Shown here piece by piece: positions 45,120 through 56,750 of a DNA stretch of 64,000 nucleotides (the stretch's first letter is position 1; each line of letters starts with the position of its first letter). Below the pieces are notes generated by a model that searched no databases, was not told the DNA's origin, and worked only from the letters and a program-made list of their open reading frames with translations. Position numbers and translations under genes: made by a program. The DNA is from Dendrolimus kikuchii. Lineage: Eukaryota; Arthropoda; Insecta; Lepidoptera; Lasiocampidae. Location of the stretch: contig CM034410.1 of the NCBI GenBank assembly GCA_019925095.2, positions 15,730,436-15,794,435 of the forward strand, written 5' to 3'.

Positions 45120-45670
45120 AGAAGTTTTTATTCAAAATAAGTTCCACTGGAGAACACTTTTCAAAGGTCATACATATAGGTTAACATTTAATTTTACTTC
45201 CTAGTCTATGTACACCGCTTCGCAATGTGTTATTACTGTTAAGAAGAACAAGCGGCAAGAAACTTATCCGTGCAGGAACGGAGAAAGAATATAATTTCCT
45301 GCGGCCGGGCGGCCTGTCGTACGAGGCGACTTAACAACCCACAGCCAGGTGGTAGGGCATTTGCCCGGCTGGATGGCTACCACCCCTGGTCTAAAGTATG
45401 TAGCCATAACAACCTTCAGTTGTGTTCCGGAATTAGTGACCAGGTTCCAGTTTCCCTTAAGAGAGCAGCAGCGCATTTGTAGCAACTTTGCTGTTGCAAA
45501 TGTCCATAGGCGATGGTAAACGCTTTCCATCAAGTGGGCCGTCTGCCTGTCTGCTGATCTCCTGCAAAAAAAAACTCTCTAGCAACACGTCTAGCTAAAC
45601 ATTGTTTTTCTTTATATTTCTTATTATATTGATATCTCAAGTTAATTTTTTTTATAAGTGTTATACAGAA
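45120..45670 (-). repeat. Dispersed repeat H, copy 2 (split by repeat A)
   Basis: The inverted copy of H is interrupted at 'gcaagaaact' by a repeat A copy (45266-45570). H resumes at 'ctctagcaacacgtctagc', defining repeat A's ends and a short aaact duplication. Confidence 0.7.
45266..45570 (+). repeat. Repeat A copy inside repeat H
   Basis: This full-length copy ends 'ctgcaaaaaaaaact' and is flanked by aaact. Confidence 0.88.
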
Positions 45671-46861
45671 TTATCTTACAGAATGAGTTTTGAAGAATTA
45701 ATGGAGTTGTAGCAAACAGTGCATATTCAATAAGACAGAGACACAATAAAAGTAAAGAAAGATATTATTATAGTTGTAATAAAGACATGACGTACTCATT
45801 TTTTTTTTCGCTGCAACATATCCCCATAAATTCCTTACGAGCTTGGCAAGATAAACTCAAGATGAGTTCAAGCATTCAACTAGCAGCAGTCGTCTAGAAG
45901 AATTCTACTGGAGGCATTCCGCCTGATAGTGGATGTTAATGTAGCCTCTCGAAAAATCACTTATCTACAATGCATCAAACTATTATGAATACAAACGATT
46001 TTCCCACAGCGATAGTTAATTTTAACCAGATTATATCTTTTAAAAGTAAAATTATATAAGAAATAAGGAAACTTCTAAATTTGTGCAAAAAATCTTTATT
46101 GTTTATTGTTGTTAATAGCTTGTAAAAACTATTTTGCAAGTAATATGCACATAAATTAATTTCCGCCATAAAATATTATGTTGTTGTTTATTATTATTTA
46201 TGGAACTGCTTCAGGCAAAGAAAAACGTTAAATTCGTCTACTCGTCATTATTCTATGCCGATTGTTTTTCTTGGAACTCGAAAAGTTATGTTTTGCAACA
46301 TAGTTTTAATTGTAGTTTTTGTGTAAAATATCTCAACTTTTAAGAACTATATTGTTTGAAATTTTTCAAAAACCTACACTTTGCCTGCGGTTGAAAAGTA
46401 TAAGTACGTGTTTTGTTTTAACCTAATGTCTTTTTACTTAAAAATGATTCCAAAACCAGAATTCCTAATTACTTAACACTGCGCAGAAATTGCAAAAAAC
46501 CATATTTATAATAAATGTCAATAAGAACGAAAATAACTGCTATTTTTAAACGACTTACAACACGAGGAGGTTCTCAATTCGGCTGTATGACTTTTTTGAA
46601 TGTATATTATGCAATTTCTCAGTCAATTATGGACTGATTATCAATTATTTTTTTAATTCAAAAGAGTACACTCCTGGGGTGGTCTCATTGTCACAAAGTC
46701 GGAATCTGATGATTGAATATCAGAGAAATCGAGAGAAACCCTTGTTGAAGAGCACCAACCTCCTACACTCTTCGTAAAGCAAACTATATACGCGTAACAG
46801 TAGTATAATTTCCACAGATGCTTAAAATATTATTTTAAGTTACTAAAAAGCAGAATTCTTA

Positions 46862-47345
46862 AAAAAAACTAATCCGACTTTAGCTTCAAAGCAAAAATAA
46901 ACATTATCATAAATTATTAGTCATTGCCAAGTAGAACATAATTGCAAAATGCACCGACTTCAAGATGTAGATTTATCTGTGCAGGAACGGAGAAAGAATA
47001 CAATTTCCTGCGGCCGGGCGGCCTGTCGTAAGAGGCGACTAAACAACCCACAGCCAGGTGGTAGGGCATTTGTCCGACTGGATGGCTACCACCCCTGGTC
47101 TAAAGTATGTCGCCATAACAACCTTGAGTTGTGTTCCGGCATTAGTGACTAGGTTCCAGTCTCCCTTAAGAGAGTAGCAGCGCATTTGTAGCACCTTTGG
47201 TGTTGCAAATGTCCATAGGCGATGGTAACCGCTTTTCATCAAGTGGGCTGTCTGCTTGTCTGCTGAACTCCAGCAATAAAAAAAAAATGTAGAACATATT
47301 TATATTTTTAGTTTAAAGTCGTATTTGTTTTTGTTAAAAAAAGTT
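46862..47345. mobile_element. Decayed fold-back element interrupted by repeat A
   Basis: 'ttaaaaaaaactaatccgac' on the left and 'gtcgtatttgtttttgttaa' on the right resemble the 37.5-kb element's arms. The internal 'caccgacttcaagatgtaga' matches the same superfamily. Repeat A occupies 46973-47288. Confidence 0.5.
46973..47288 (+). repeat. Repeat A copy inside a fold-back-like repeat
   Basis: This full-length copy has flanking atgtaga on both sides (about 46965 and 47287), a 7-bp candidate duplication. Confidence 0.87.
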
Positions 47346-48161
47346 TTTTGAAACAACTGTTACGCTTCAATAACTGTTATACATTTCCCAACACTATAGA
47401 TAATTAGTTTTATCACCACTTATCAGTCGCTTACGACTTTTATAGACCGTTCACCCATACTTTAACTTTTATAATCAGAACAAAAACGTCATAACCGCCA
47501 GCGGATTTAGCTTCCTTTCGTGTGGACAATAATCTCCACTCATTCATTTCATACGTGCCAAGTTATGATTTGCAGTTGAACGTGGCGCTAGTTTAGTTTT
47601 GAAATAAAGGAAAATGTTAAGATTGTAATCAGTTCACAATTTTATCACGCGCAATTTTAAGTTTGTCTTTGTAATGTGGTGATTTATTTATGTCAATTCA
47701 ATACAACGAATGTGTAACAAGTATATTTACGTGGAGGCAATTTTTTTACATTGTTTTCTTATGCATTATTTTCACTTTAGCTTTGTTCTCTGTTTCGTCC
47801 TATAATTCAATTTTATACAATACGTGAAGCAAATAATTTATACCCCTTTTTACGAAAATTGCGCGGACGGAAGAATATGAAATTTCGCACACTTATAGTG
47901 TTGCAGTTATTTAGTAGCATACCTACCTAGTTGTTCTTGTCATGTTTCCGTTTGAAGTTAATAGTTAATTTTGTTATGTACCCTCTTATTTCTAAACGGT
48001 ACAATCGACCATTTCCTAATTGAATAGTAATGTTATATTTTTCTTTATTCTGTGTTTAGCGTCTGTTTTACATAGAGTAGTTGTCTATAATTTACAATAA
48101 TTTTGTTATAATATTTATCTTTTGTATAATGTGATAATTGTGTAGATTATAATTCAAAATG

Positions 48162-48301
48162 AATGAATGAATGAATGAATGATGTTATGAATGTCAAAGA
48201 GGCAAGTGAGGTGTGTAAGAATAAGCCTAAATGGCACTCTGTTGTTCGTGCCTACCCCGCAAGGGAACTGGCGTGAAGTTATGTATGTATGTGTATGTAT
48301 G
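48162..48301 (+). mobile_element. RTE-like retrotransposon, very short 3' fragment (copy 7)
   Basis: Only the last 100 or so bases plus the (ATGT)n tail remain. The 14-bp duplication tataattcaaaatg (48148-48161, 48302-48315) flanks it. About five extra 'aatg' units separate the left duplication from the element's first recognisable base. Confidence 0.93.
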
Positions 48302-48443
48302 TATAATTCAAAATGTCTTAATTGTATATAGACGGTATTCACTACATTTTGTTTCCATGTTGGCAGACGCGATAGATTTATACTGTATTCGGCTTATTTT
48401 ATTGCATATAAAACTTTAAGTATAATATTTTTACAATTTTTTA

Positions 48444-49061
48444 GCAGGGATGGAAGGTACACCGCTGATATAGAAAGAAGAGTGAATTTGGGGAATAGTG
48501 TGAATGGAGCGTTAGGTAAACTTCTAGGCGCTAAGAACCTCAGCCAGAAGGCCCAGCTCGCCGTACACAACGCGGTGCTGGTACCTACGCTCACGTATGG
48601 AAGCGAGAGTTGGGTATGGAAGAAAGAGCATGAAAGTAGAGTAAACGCGGTCGAGATGCGAGCACTGCGCAAAATCTGCGGAGTGACGCTCGCGGATCGC
48701 GTTCGTAATACCGAAGTAAGAAAGAGAGTTGGTCTGAAAGAGAGTGTCGGGGTGAAGGTAAGGAAAGGAATGCTCCGGTGGTTCGGGCATGTGGAAAGAA
48801 TGCATGATGAAAGAATGACTGAACAGATATACAATGCAAAAGTGGATGGATGCAGAAGTCGTGGAAGGCCACGACACACCTTCCATGATCAAATTGATCG
48901 TGTACTAGCAGAAGGTGATGTCAGGAGCCTTAAGAACAGACGAGCTTGCATGACAAGAGTTATGAATGTCAAAGAGGCAAGTGAGGTGTGTAAAAATAAG
49001 CCTAAATGACACTCTGTTGTTCGTGCCTACCCCGCAGGGGAACTGGCGTGAAGTTATGTAT
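48444..49061 (+). mobile_element. RTE-like retrotransposon 3' fragment (copy 8)
   Basis: This copy starts at 'agcagggatggaaggtacac', the same 5' region as copy 5. It is open for 175 codons (NLGNSVNGALGKLLGAKNLS to SEVCKNKPK), then hits a TGA where other copies have TGG. I found no clear target duplication. Confidence 0.92.
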
Positions 49062-49282
49062 TTTATACAGTATCTTATATAAAATATTATCTGAAATATC
49101 CAAACAATAATGTATTAAATTCTTGTCATGCATAACCCTTTAATTCAAATAGTTTATCAATGACTTCAATCCGCTATCGGTAGTGCCAATTTGCTAAGTT
49201 TCTTAATCTGTTAAATTGTTGGAGGGATGGCGAGGTGTTCTAAAAGTGCTCGTCGAGTGTTAAAAGTTAGTGTCTGTAATTT

Positions 49283-49966
49283 TCCCTAGGATAATACCGC
49301 TTCAGGGGCCTCATGCATCAAGGGAGCAGAGGATTCTTCACCCTGCTTTATCCGTGCAGGAACGGAGAAAGAATACAATTTCCTGCGGCCCGGCCGCCTG
49401 TCGTAAGAGGCGACTAAACAACCTACAGCCAGGTGGTAGAGTATTTGCTCGACTGGATGACGACCACCCCTGGTCTAGAGTATGCCGCCATAACAACGTT
49501 GTGTTGTGTTCCGGCATTAATGACCAGGTTCCAGTCTCCTTTAAGAGAGCAGCAGCGCATTTGTAGCACCTTTGGTGTTGCAAATGTCCATAGGCGATGG
49601 TAACCGCTTTCCACCAAGTGGGCTGTCTGCCTGTCTGCTGAACTCCTGCAATAAAAAAAATAAAAAAAACCCCTGTCGTCGAAGTGAGTTAGCTCTTCCA
49701 GGGGCTTTCTCAGGCACTTATTGCGCTAGGACCGGCGTGGGCGTAACTACGTTCTAAGTCTCATGCCTTTCCTGCCATAAGCGCGGGGCATCGGAGGAGG
49801 GTGGTTTTAGTGGGTATTAGCCATTTGGGCTCGAGTCTCCACACAAGCCGGTTGATAACTGTTTGGATTGCCTCTTCTGGGAATGCCTCCATGATCGACT
49901 ATGGTCTAATCCCTTGCAAAGGACCCGGTATTGTGCGTAAATAGTATTTCCCCCGCCTGAAAAAAA
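49283..49966 (+). mobile_element. R1-like non-LTR 3' fragment with 14-bp target duplication
   Basis: The duplication agtgtctgtaattt (49269-49282, 49967-49980) brackets a GC-rich 3' region ('gggcatcggaggagggtgg', 'tttagtgggtattagcc') ending in A8. The 3' UTR style recalls R1/jockey elements of moths. Repeat A is nested in it at 49349-49665. Confidence 0.7.
49349..49665 (+). repeat. Repeat A copy nested in an R1-like 3' fragment
   Basis: The full-length copy runs from 'tatccgtgcaggaacggaga' to 'gcaataaaaaaaataaaaa'. Confidence 0.87.
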
Positions 49967-50084
49967 AGTGTCTGTAATTTGTTAAAGCCGTAAGTATGGT
50001 TCTCTGATTACAACTATGTGACCAGTTGCTGTTCTTTTATTAATATAAACTCTTCTGAGTTGTTGCAAGTATTACAATAGTTCA

Positions 50085-50690
50085 TATAGAGAAGGAGTGC
50101 AGAATGCTTATATATTTTTTTTAATAATACATAAAAAATACGTTAAATCAATAAAAAAAAAAGATTACACACAACCATGTATTTGACGACGACGATGTAA
50201 GTCGTGGTAGCGTAATGGCCAGCGCACGCGTCCCAGACCCAAAGGGCGCGGGTTCGATCCTGGCCGAAACGCATGCACCGCTTAGGCAGTTTTCAGACCT
50301 AATGTGCATATTGTAACGATTACCACGTGCTAATAACGGTGAAGGAAAACATATCGTGATGCAACCTGCACATCGAGATAACCGATGTGTCAAACCTGCC
50401 AAGCCGCCTTGGACAAGCGTGGCGGGGTATACTATCCGTTCCCCTATAGTGGGAGGCCCGAGCCCAGCAGTGGGACATTTATGGGCTGCTATTATATATT
50501 ATTATATGTATTTGACACACACACACGCATATATACTCTTTTGTTTATTGTTCAAGTCAAATGAACAGTGTAGCCTTGGGGAAATCTGTGATTATAGAAG
50601 TATAGTCTTTGACAACAGAACCTTAATAATGTTCAAACTTATAATTTAAATTAATTATGGTCGAATTTTGACCACTGGGCGACCTCTAGT
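50085..50690 (+). repeat. Dispersed repeat J, copy 2 (split by a SINE)
   Basis: It has the same sequence as 22010-22810 but without the RTE insertion and with the tRNA SINE (50188-50505) inserted at 'atgtatttgac' instead. Confidence 0.8.
50188..50505 (+). mobile_element. tRNA-derived SINE
   Basis: The Pol III promoter is recognisable: A box tagcgtaatgg (50208-50218) and B box ggttcgatcc (50251-50260). The body ends with the lepidopteran-type tail 'gggaggcccgagcccagcag'. The 11-bp duplication atgtatttgac (50177-50187, 50506-50516) flanks it. The empty site is visible in the homologous repeat near 22620. Confidence 0.93.
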
Positions 50691-50925
50691 TCTTATAAAA
50701 AAAGAACTTGACATATAAAAAGAATAAGAAACATAAAGAAAAGCAATTTTTAGCTAGACGTGTTGCTGGGGAGTTTCTTGCCGCTTCTTCTCCTTAACAG
50801 CAATGACACCTTACTAAGCGGTGTACATAGACTAGGAAGTAAAATTAAATTTGAACTTGAATGTATGACCTTCAAAAAGTGTTCTCCAGTGGGACTAATT
50901 TTGAATAAAAACTTTTGAATTTGAA
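50690..50925 (+). repeat. Dispersed repeat H, copy 3
   Basis: This uninterrupted copy runs from 'gcaatttttagctagacgtg' to 'ttttgaataaaaacttttga'. It provides the empty site for both the RTE insertion at 27279 and the repeat A insertion at 45266. Confidence 0.75.
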
Positions 50926-50937
50926 ATTTATATATAA

Positions 50938-51242
50938 TTTTTTTATTGCAGGAGTTCAGCAGACAGGCCCACTTGATGGAAAGCAGTTACCATCGCCTAT
51001 GGACATTTGCAACACCAAAAGTGCTACAAATGCGCTGCTGCTCTCTTAAGGGAGACTGGAACCTGGTCACTGCTGTCGGAACACAACTCAAGGTTGTTAT
51101 GGCGACATACTTTAGACTAGGGGTGGTAGCCATCCAGTCGGGTAAATGCCCTACCACCTGGCTGTGGGTGGTTTTGTCGCCTCTTACAACAGGCCGCCCG
51201 GCTGCAAGAAATTGTATTCTTACTCCGTTCCTGCACGGATAA
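50938..51242 (-). repeat. Repeat A copy
   Basis: The inverted full-length copy runs from 'tttttttattgcaggagttc' to 'gttcctgcacggataaaa'. Confidence 0.87.
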
Positions 51243-51316
51243 AAATTATATCTCTGTTCCATCCTAAAGGCTGACAGTGCGATGGCTTCGCCATTGGTGT
51301 TGCAAATGTGTATAGG

Positions 51317-52744
51317 CATAGCTGGGCACCGTTAATCAAATAGTTAACTTCGTTAATCGCTTATCCGTTACTGAAAAAGTTAACTTCGTTAAAAGTTAAA
51401 GCGTTACATTTCAGAACATTTAACGCAAGTTAACGTAAATTCTTAATCCGTTAACACGTGATAAAAAATGCATCTTCTTACAAAAACTGTTGGTTCTGGA
51501 AATTAACAGGTTAAAAATTAAAAAAAAGACGGGTGTCGCGGCACGATTCACTAAAAAAAGGTACACACCGATCCAGCCGAGTATGAAATCAGTACGCTCG
51601 CGCCGGTGTGTACACGCAATATCAAAATTGTCTATGACAAACGTTCATTTTGTCTACGGCCAACCGCCAATATTCGAAATTCAAGAACGAAACGACAAGG
51701 AAAAATTGTACGCGCAAGAAAATTATTGTAAATTCGCCAAATAGAAAAATATACGCATATTTCAAGACAAAGGGTGCTTCATTGAAGACTTCCTACGCTT
51801 CAACGGGTATAATTATTAGAGTGTTTAATATAGGCATATTGATAAACAATGTTTTTTCATTCATTTGGATTAAGGCTTAGAATTTATTTTATTAAGATAG
51901 ACTAGTTGCGTTCTGGACGAAACACTAATTAGATGAACTAATTTTAAGACGATTTGATAGTAATATAATGACCAATTGCTATTTAGACGAATTGCTACAT
52001 AGACCACTTACATCTTAGACGAAACGATACTAACCCATCCAATTCAATTTCAATTTCGTCAATTTAGTCATCTGGCATAATATGAATATTCCCCTTCATG
52101 AACATTAATATGTTGAAGTTCTCATCTGAAAGCGAGGCTCGTTTCGGCTGTAGTATATCCTTGTCCGTGGAGAAACGACGTTCAACTGCAGCGCTTGAGG
52201 GTATAGCAGTATTATATTTAATAATATACAATGCAAAAGTGGATGGATGCAGAAGTCGTGGAAGGCCACGACACACCTTCCATGATCAAATTGATCGTGT
52301 ACTAGCAGAAGGTGATGTCAGGAGCCTTAAGAACAGACGAGCGTGCATGACAAGAGTTATGAATGTGAAAGAAGCAAGTGAGGTGTGTAAGAATAAGCCT
52401 AAATGGCGCTCTGTTGTTCGTGCCTACCCCGCAAGGGAACTGGCGTGAAGTTATGTATGTATGTATGTATGTATATTTAATAAACACTTTTGCGAATATT
52501 TGTTCCCCGAGGAATGCCTCATCATTTAACAAGTCTTTTGACTTTATGTCTAGCCACATTTTGACGAGAGTTTGAGCTTTGCTCTTTAAAGATTTGTTGC
52601 TGGATTAACGATTAACGGACTTTAGGAAATTTAACGGAAGTTAACGAGTCCGTTAACATAATTTTAAGTTAACTTAAAATTTAATCCGTTACTCGAAATG
52701 TTAACTTCGTTAATTAACGATTAACGGGTTAATGCCCAGCTATG
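51317..52744 (-). mobile_element. hAT transposon relic split by an RTE copy
   Basis: The terminal inverted repeats catagctgggca and tgcccagctatg are flanked by 8-bp duplications matching at 7 of 8 positions (tgtatagg 51309-51316, tctatagg 52745-52752). The subterminal regions are rich in 'gttaac/gttaatcg'. On minus, the transposase C-terminus reads MWLDIKSKDLLNDEAFLGEQ, then FIKY, the RTE insertion, then AIPSSAAVERRFSTDKDIL and LSDENFNILMFMKGN, the hAT dimerisation domain. The rest of the transposase is missing. Confidence 0.88.
52225..52471 (+). mobile_element. RTE-like retrotransposon 3' fragment (copy 9) inside a hAT relic
   Basis: It encodes IYNAKVDGCRSRGRPRHTF to the C-terminus, then (ATGT)n. 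The 12-bp duplication tatatttaataa (52213-52224, 52472-52483) flanks it. It splits a hAT transposase reading frame (see 51317-52744). Confidence 0.95.
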
Positions 52745-53155
52745 TCTATAGGCGACGGTAACCACTCTCCATGAGCTGGGCCGTCTGCTTATTTTCCAAG
52801 CTTCGCAATAAAATTAAATGCGATTTTCTTGCGGCTTGTAATAAGTGCCAGTTTAACTGACATAGCGTTTGCCAAAATATGTAGTTTTATGATTAATTTC
52901 TAGTCTCTCAAAGTGGATTAACACTATCTTAAAAAAGTACTGTGATAAAAAGCACGTGAATAATGGATAGTTAGTCCACGCATGTTCTTATCATTATTTA
53001 GCAACACGCTTGTAAATTATGATATTATATAACCTAATATTTTAATAGCTGATAATATAGACAGAATCATATTTATGATATAGTAGTTTTCCCCAAACTC
53101 CAGTGCGTGCCTCTAGTTTAAATGGCAAGCATTAATAGAGATTACTTTGTATTAA

Positions 53156-53285
53156 CATTCATAACAAGAGTTATGAATGTCAAAGAGCTAAGTGAGGTGT
53201 GTAAGAATAAGCCTAAATGACACTCTGTTGTTCGTGCCTACCCCGCAAGGGAACTGGCGTGAAGTTATGTATGTATGTATGTATG
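53156..53285 (+). mobile_element. RTE-like retrotransposon, very short 3' fragment (copy 10)
   Basis: The last part of the family (MNVKE-LSEVCKNKPK equivalent, with TGA in place of TGG) plus an (ATGT)n tail is flanked by the 13-bp duplication tactttgtattaa (53143-53155, 53286-53298). Confidence 0.93.
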
Positions 53286-53314
53286 TACTTTGTATTAAAT
53301 TTTTATGTTAATAC

Positions 53315-53935
53315 TATTTGCCCCCGGAACATTCACTTCGTTTTTTTATATCGCAAATTATCCCATCTCCGGGATGAATAGTATTTATGTCCATTATCGG
53401 TATTGAAACCTTAAAATGACGAAAATAATAAAAACGACCAAAATGATAAAATTGACCAAAATAAACCAAATTGGCCACAATGATCAAATTCACCAAACTG
53501 ACCAAAATGACCAAATAGACCAAATTAACATACTGGCCAAAATTATTAAAATAACCAAAATGATCAAAATGACCAAAACGACGAAAATAGCAAATAACAA
53601 AAAATATCTACCCTACCTTCTGGGATAACCTTTACATAAATCTATCCCATTATCCGCGATGAAAAGCAACCCTTATCCACTTTCATTATTAAAATTACAT
53701 ATATACAGAATTTCAGCCAAATCGCTCCAATAGTTTTTTCGTAAAAGCATAACAGATAGACAAATATATTTTTATCCCGGAAATTATCCCATTTTCGGGA
53801 TAAACAGTATCCTATGTCCTCGGCATCGAAAAAATATATATACTGAGTTTCAGCCAAATCGGTCTAGTAGTTTTTCCGTGAAAGAGAAACAGACAGAGTT
53901 ATTTTCGCATTTATAATATTAATAGGGATAGAGTA
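53315..53935 (-). mobile_element. Dispersed element with degenerate 9-bp array (copy 2)
   Basis: This is the inverted counterpart of 393-1530, with the same tatcccgg/gggata modules, two 'cagccaaatcg' modules and the terminal 'attaataggga'. In place of the perfect array it has about 170 bp (53415-53590) of loose 9-mers such as gaccaaaat. These align with the other copy's unit by the shared GACC core. Confidence 0.75.
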
Positions 53936-54891
53936 ACAGCAGACTAGCAGATGTTGTCCTGCGCTGAAAAAATAAAATCAAAAACCCGATTCCAGCGCCA
54001 AGTATTTTGTTTTGATTGATGGGTTACATTATTGTAGTTTTAGTAGGGGATCCCTAATTATTTCTAGTAATAATAAATATCGCCTATATTACTCAGAGAT
54101 AATGTAGCATTCTAATGGTGAAAGAATTTTTGAAATCGGTCCAGTAGTTTTTGAGTTTATTTGCTACAAACATACTAATCTTTCCTCTGTTATAATGTTA
54201 GTAATAGATAAGCAAATTGTCTTTCCAGATTCGGATATTCGCGGTTTTGCATTTCCGCTCATTGACATGCGCAATTTTGATTCGCCTTGAATCCAAACAA
54301 AAATTTCATAACATTTATACTTCAAAGGAATTTGAACTTTATATTCAATACGTGACGGTGGTATTATTGAAAATATTTAAATTCCTTTTGTGTCAATGCT
54401 GTTTTAATTTGCACTTTATTACTTCACTGTGAACGTAGATATTTGTAAGTGCATTGTTGTGTTTACATTTTCTTATCATTACAGCTGTTTTGCGTTTTTG
54501 GGCTCCTAGTACATCGTTGATAAGTTTATCTATTTTGTAAGATGAAAATTAATAAAAAAATGGTGAAGTGCGTGTCTAATCGTACAATAAACTTCCCAAA
54601 ACTTCCTCTATGTTTGACATTTGACCACAGACATCTCTAAAAACAATTCAATCGCAAATACCTCGTACCTAAATTATTGAACTTTGTTCAACGTATACAA
54701 ATTTCAACTTAAGATTGATTTGTGGCCGATTCGTATATCCCTATTACTCATTCACTTGTCTTACCATCGGTTGAATGTTGATATTAGTTTTATGGAGCAA
54801 TGTCAAATTTAAACTAACCGTAAGGCAAATGACCGATCTGTAAGATATAGGAACCGACCATTAGTCTATTTTAAATAATAAAATATTAATG

Positions 54892-55164
54892 AATAATAGT
54901 TTAAAAAAAAACTAAAAAAAATACGCTTTTATAGAAAATCCAACTAAAAAATAGAATGGGGTGCATGGTATCAATAATTATAAATATTTTATGAACAGAT
55001 ATGAGTAGAAGGGTTATTTTGATAATATCCTGAAAAGCACCCCACGCTTTTTTTTACAATAAAATCATTTTTTCTTACACTATTTTTAATTCAAATTTAT
55101 TTTCTATTTTTTACATGGATTTTCTATAAAGGCGTATTTTTAAGTTTTTTTTAAACTATTATTT
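54892..55164. mobile_element. MITE with about 50-bp terminal inverted repeats
   Basis: The left arm 'aataatagtttaaaaaaaaa...ttttatagaaaatcca' pairs with the right arm 'tggattttctataaa...aaactattatt' with few mismatches. The roughly 270-bp total and lack of coding capacity fit a miniature inverted-repeat element. Confidence 0.8.
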
Positions 55165-55267
55165 ATTTTTAATTTTTTTGTGATTATTTAGTGATTTAAT
55201 TTCCTTCTCTGTGGAAACTTTGAAAAAAGAATTAAATACACTCTTATAATAAAATGGAACGTTATGT

Positions 55268-55605
55268 AAAAATAAGCTTTTTTAAAAAGGTTTTTAAATA
55301 CAAGCTTTTGAGATCCTGCTTATCATGTAGCAGCAGAGTGCTAGCCAAGACAAGTAAAACGAGCCCAAACACGACGGGACTATCTTGTTTAGTACAGGAG
55401 TTCCTATGGCCACCTTCCGACTCCATCATCAAATCAACTCCATGGTACCATATTATTGCATTGTCCCACGATATACATATATGTGCAAAATTTCAGCTCA
55501 ATCGGAAACCGGGAAGTTGGTCAAATTTAACTTGCAAGATTCCACCCGAACTTACATACATACATAGGTACATCCATTGCAAGTTAAATAAAAGCTTGCA
55601 ATAAA
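55268..55605 (+). repeat. Dispersed repeat D, copy 2
   Basis: It is nearly full-length and colinear with 2715-3047, including 'gctagccaagacaagtaaaa' and 'ggtcaaatttaacttgcaag'. It lies just downstream of the sugar transporter stop codon. Confidence 0.8.
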
Positions 55606-55637
55606 AAAGCAGCTAATACACTAACAAACAAATTTAT

Positions 55638-55865
55638 TCACTTTTTTCTTCTACTCAACAACTCTTGGATCTGTTGGTTGTTCAGTCCCTTTGTTTCTGG
55701 TACTATGAAGAAACTGATCACCATATTTGATAGACTAATGCAAGCAAAGGCGTAGAACACTCCATGCATCCCCAGAAGACCCTTCATGATGGGGAATATA
55801 GCGATTATGAGGAAATTCAGGAACCACACCCATTCTACTATGAGCATCGACGCTAGGTTTTGAAC
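55638..55865 (-). CDS. Sugar transporter (MFS), last coding exon
   Basis: The acceptor (tttgtctgcag) opens VQNLASMLIVEWVWFLNFLI. Further on come the last helix (YAFACISLSNMVISFFIV) and the sugar-porter signature PETKG, then GLNNQQIQELLSRRKK and TGA. These are transmembrane helices 11-12 and the cytosolic tail of a sugar-porter family MFS protein (Tret1-like family in insects). PETKG is diagnostic of the superfamily; the expected 'R-G' after VFVPE is replaced by QN. Copies of one dispersed repeat (D) flank it on both sides. Confidence 0.88.
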   Translation of the reverse strand, partial: VQNLASMLIVEWVWFLNFLIIAIFPIMKGLLGMHGVFYAFACISLSNMVISFFIVPETKGLNNQQIQELLSRRKK

Positions 55866-56107
55866 CTGCAGACAAATAAAATATTTTTTCATTTCTCATA
55901 TTCTGAAAGTGCGCTTCATAACAGGGATGAAATCAGCACTTTTCATCCGTGGGAAACGATTTTCCTTGCTGTCAAAAATTTTTGAAATCTATGCGACCCA
56001 TACATAACACATGCGACTCATGTGCCAACTTTTATGCAGCCATTGTTAAATCAAAAAATATTAATAATTTTGTAACATCATTTATACTCATACTATCATC
56101 AGTGGCA

Positions 56108-56408
56108 AAATAAGCTTTTTTTAAAAAGGCTTTTGAGATCCTCGATATCATGTAGCCGCAGAGTGCTAGCTAAGACAAGTAAAACGAGCCCAGACACGAC
56201 GGGTCTATCTTGTTTAGTACAGGAGTTCCTATGGCCACCAGCTCCATGGTACCATATTATTGCATTGTCACGCGATATACATATGCGTGCAAAATTTCAC
56301 CTCAATCGGAAATCGGGAAGTTGGTCAAATTTAACTTGCAAGATTCCATCCGAACTTACATACATACATAGGTACATCCATTGCAAGTTAAAGAAAAGCT
56401 TGTAATAA
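56108..56408 (+). repeat. Dispersed repeat D, copy 3 (internal deletion)
   Basis: It has the same order as copies 1 and 2, but a stretch of about 25 bp before 'agctccatggtaccat' is missing, as is part of the 5' end. It sits in the last intron of the sugar transporter. Confidence 0.78.
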
Positions 56409-56750
56409 AAAATATACTGGCTGGTAGAATGCCACAGAAAAAGAAATTTACTTGACATATTAAATTAGTTCATCCGTTTTAGATATGGTTTAACTCATGA
56501 TTTCATTAGAGAAGTAATTGTTTGTTTAATTAATCAGTCTTTATTTACTTTCCTCATATTCGAAATGAAGATCAGATTGTTAACCTCGGGTGAAAGACCT
56601 ATTTAGGCACTCGAACAATTACTACTACTACCATCTCACGCCTAAATAGGTCACTTTCACCCCTCGTGTAACAGGCTAAGGCTTTGTTCAAGCCTTAGCC
56701 TTCTAACCTATATTGAAAATTAAACAGATCTGTTCATAATAAATAAATAG

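Noticed and set aside
50188..50260. A genuine tRNA gene at the A/B-box sequence
   Set aside because: The boxes continue into a long SINE body with a target duplication and an AT-rich tail; no cloverleaf acceptor stem is evident.
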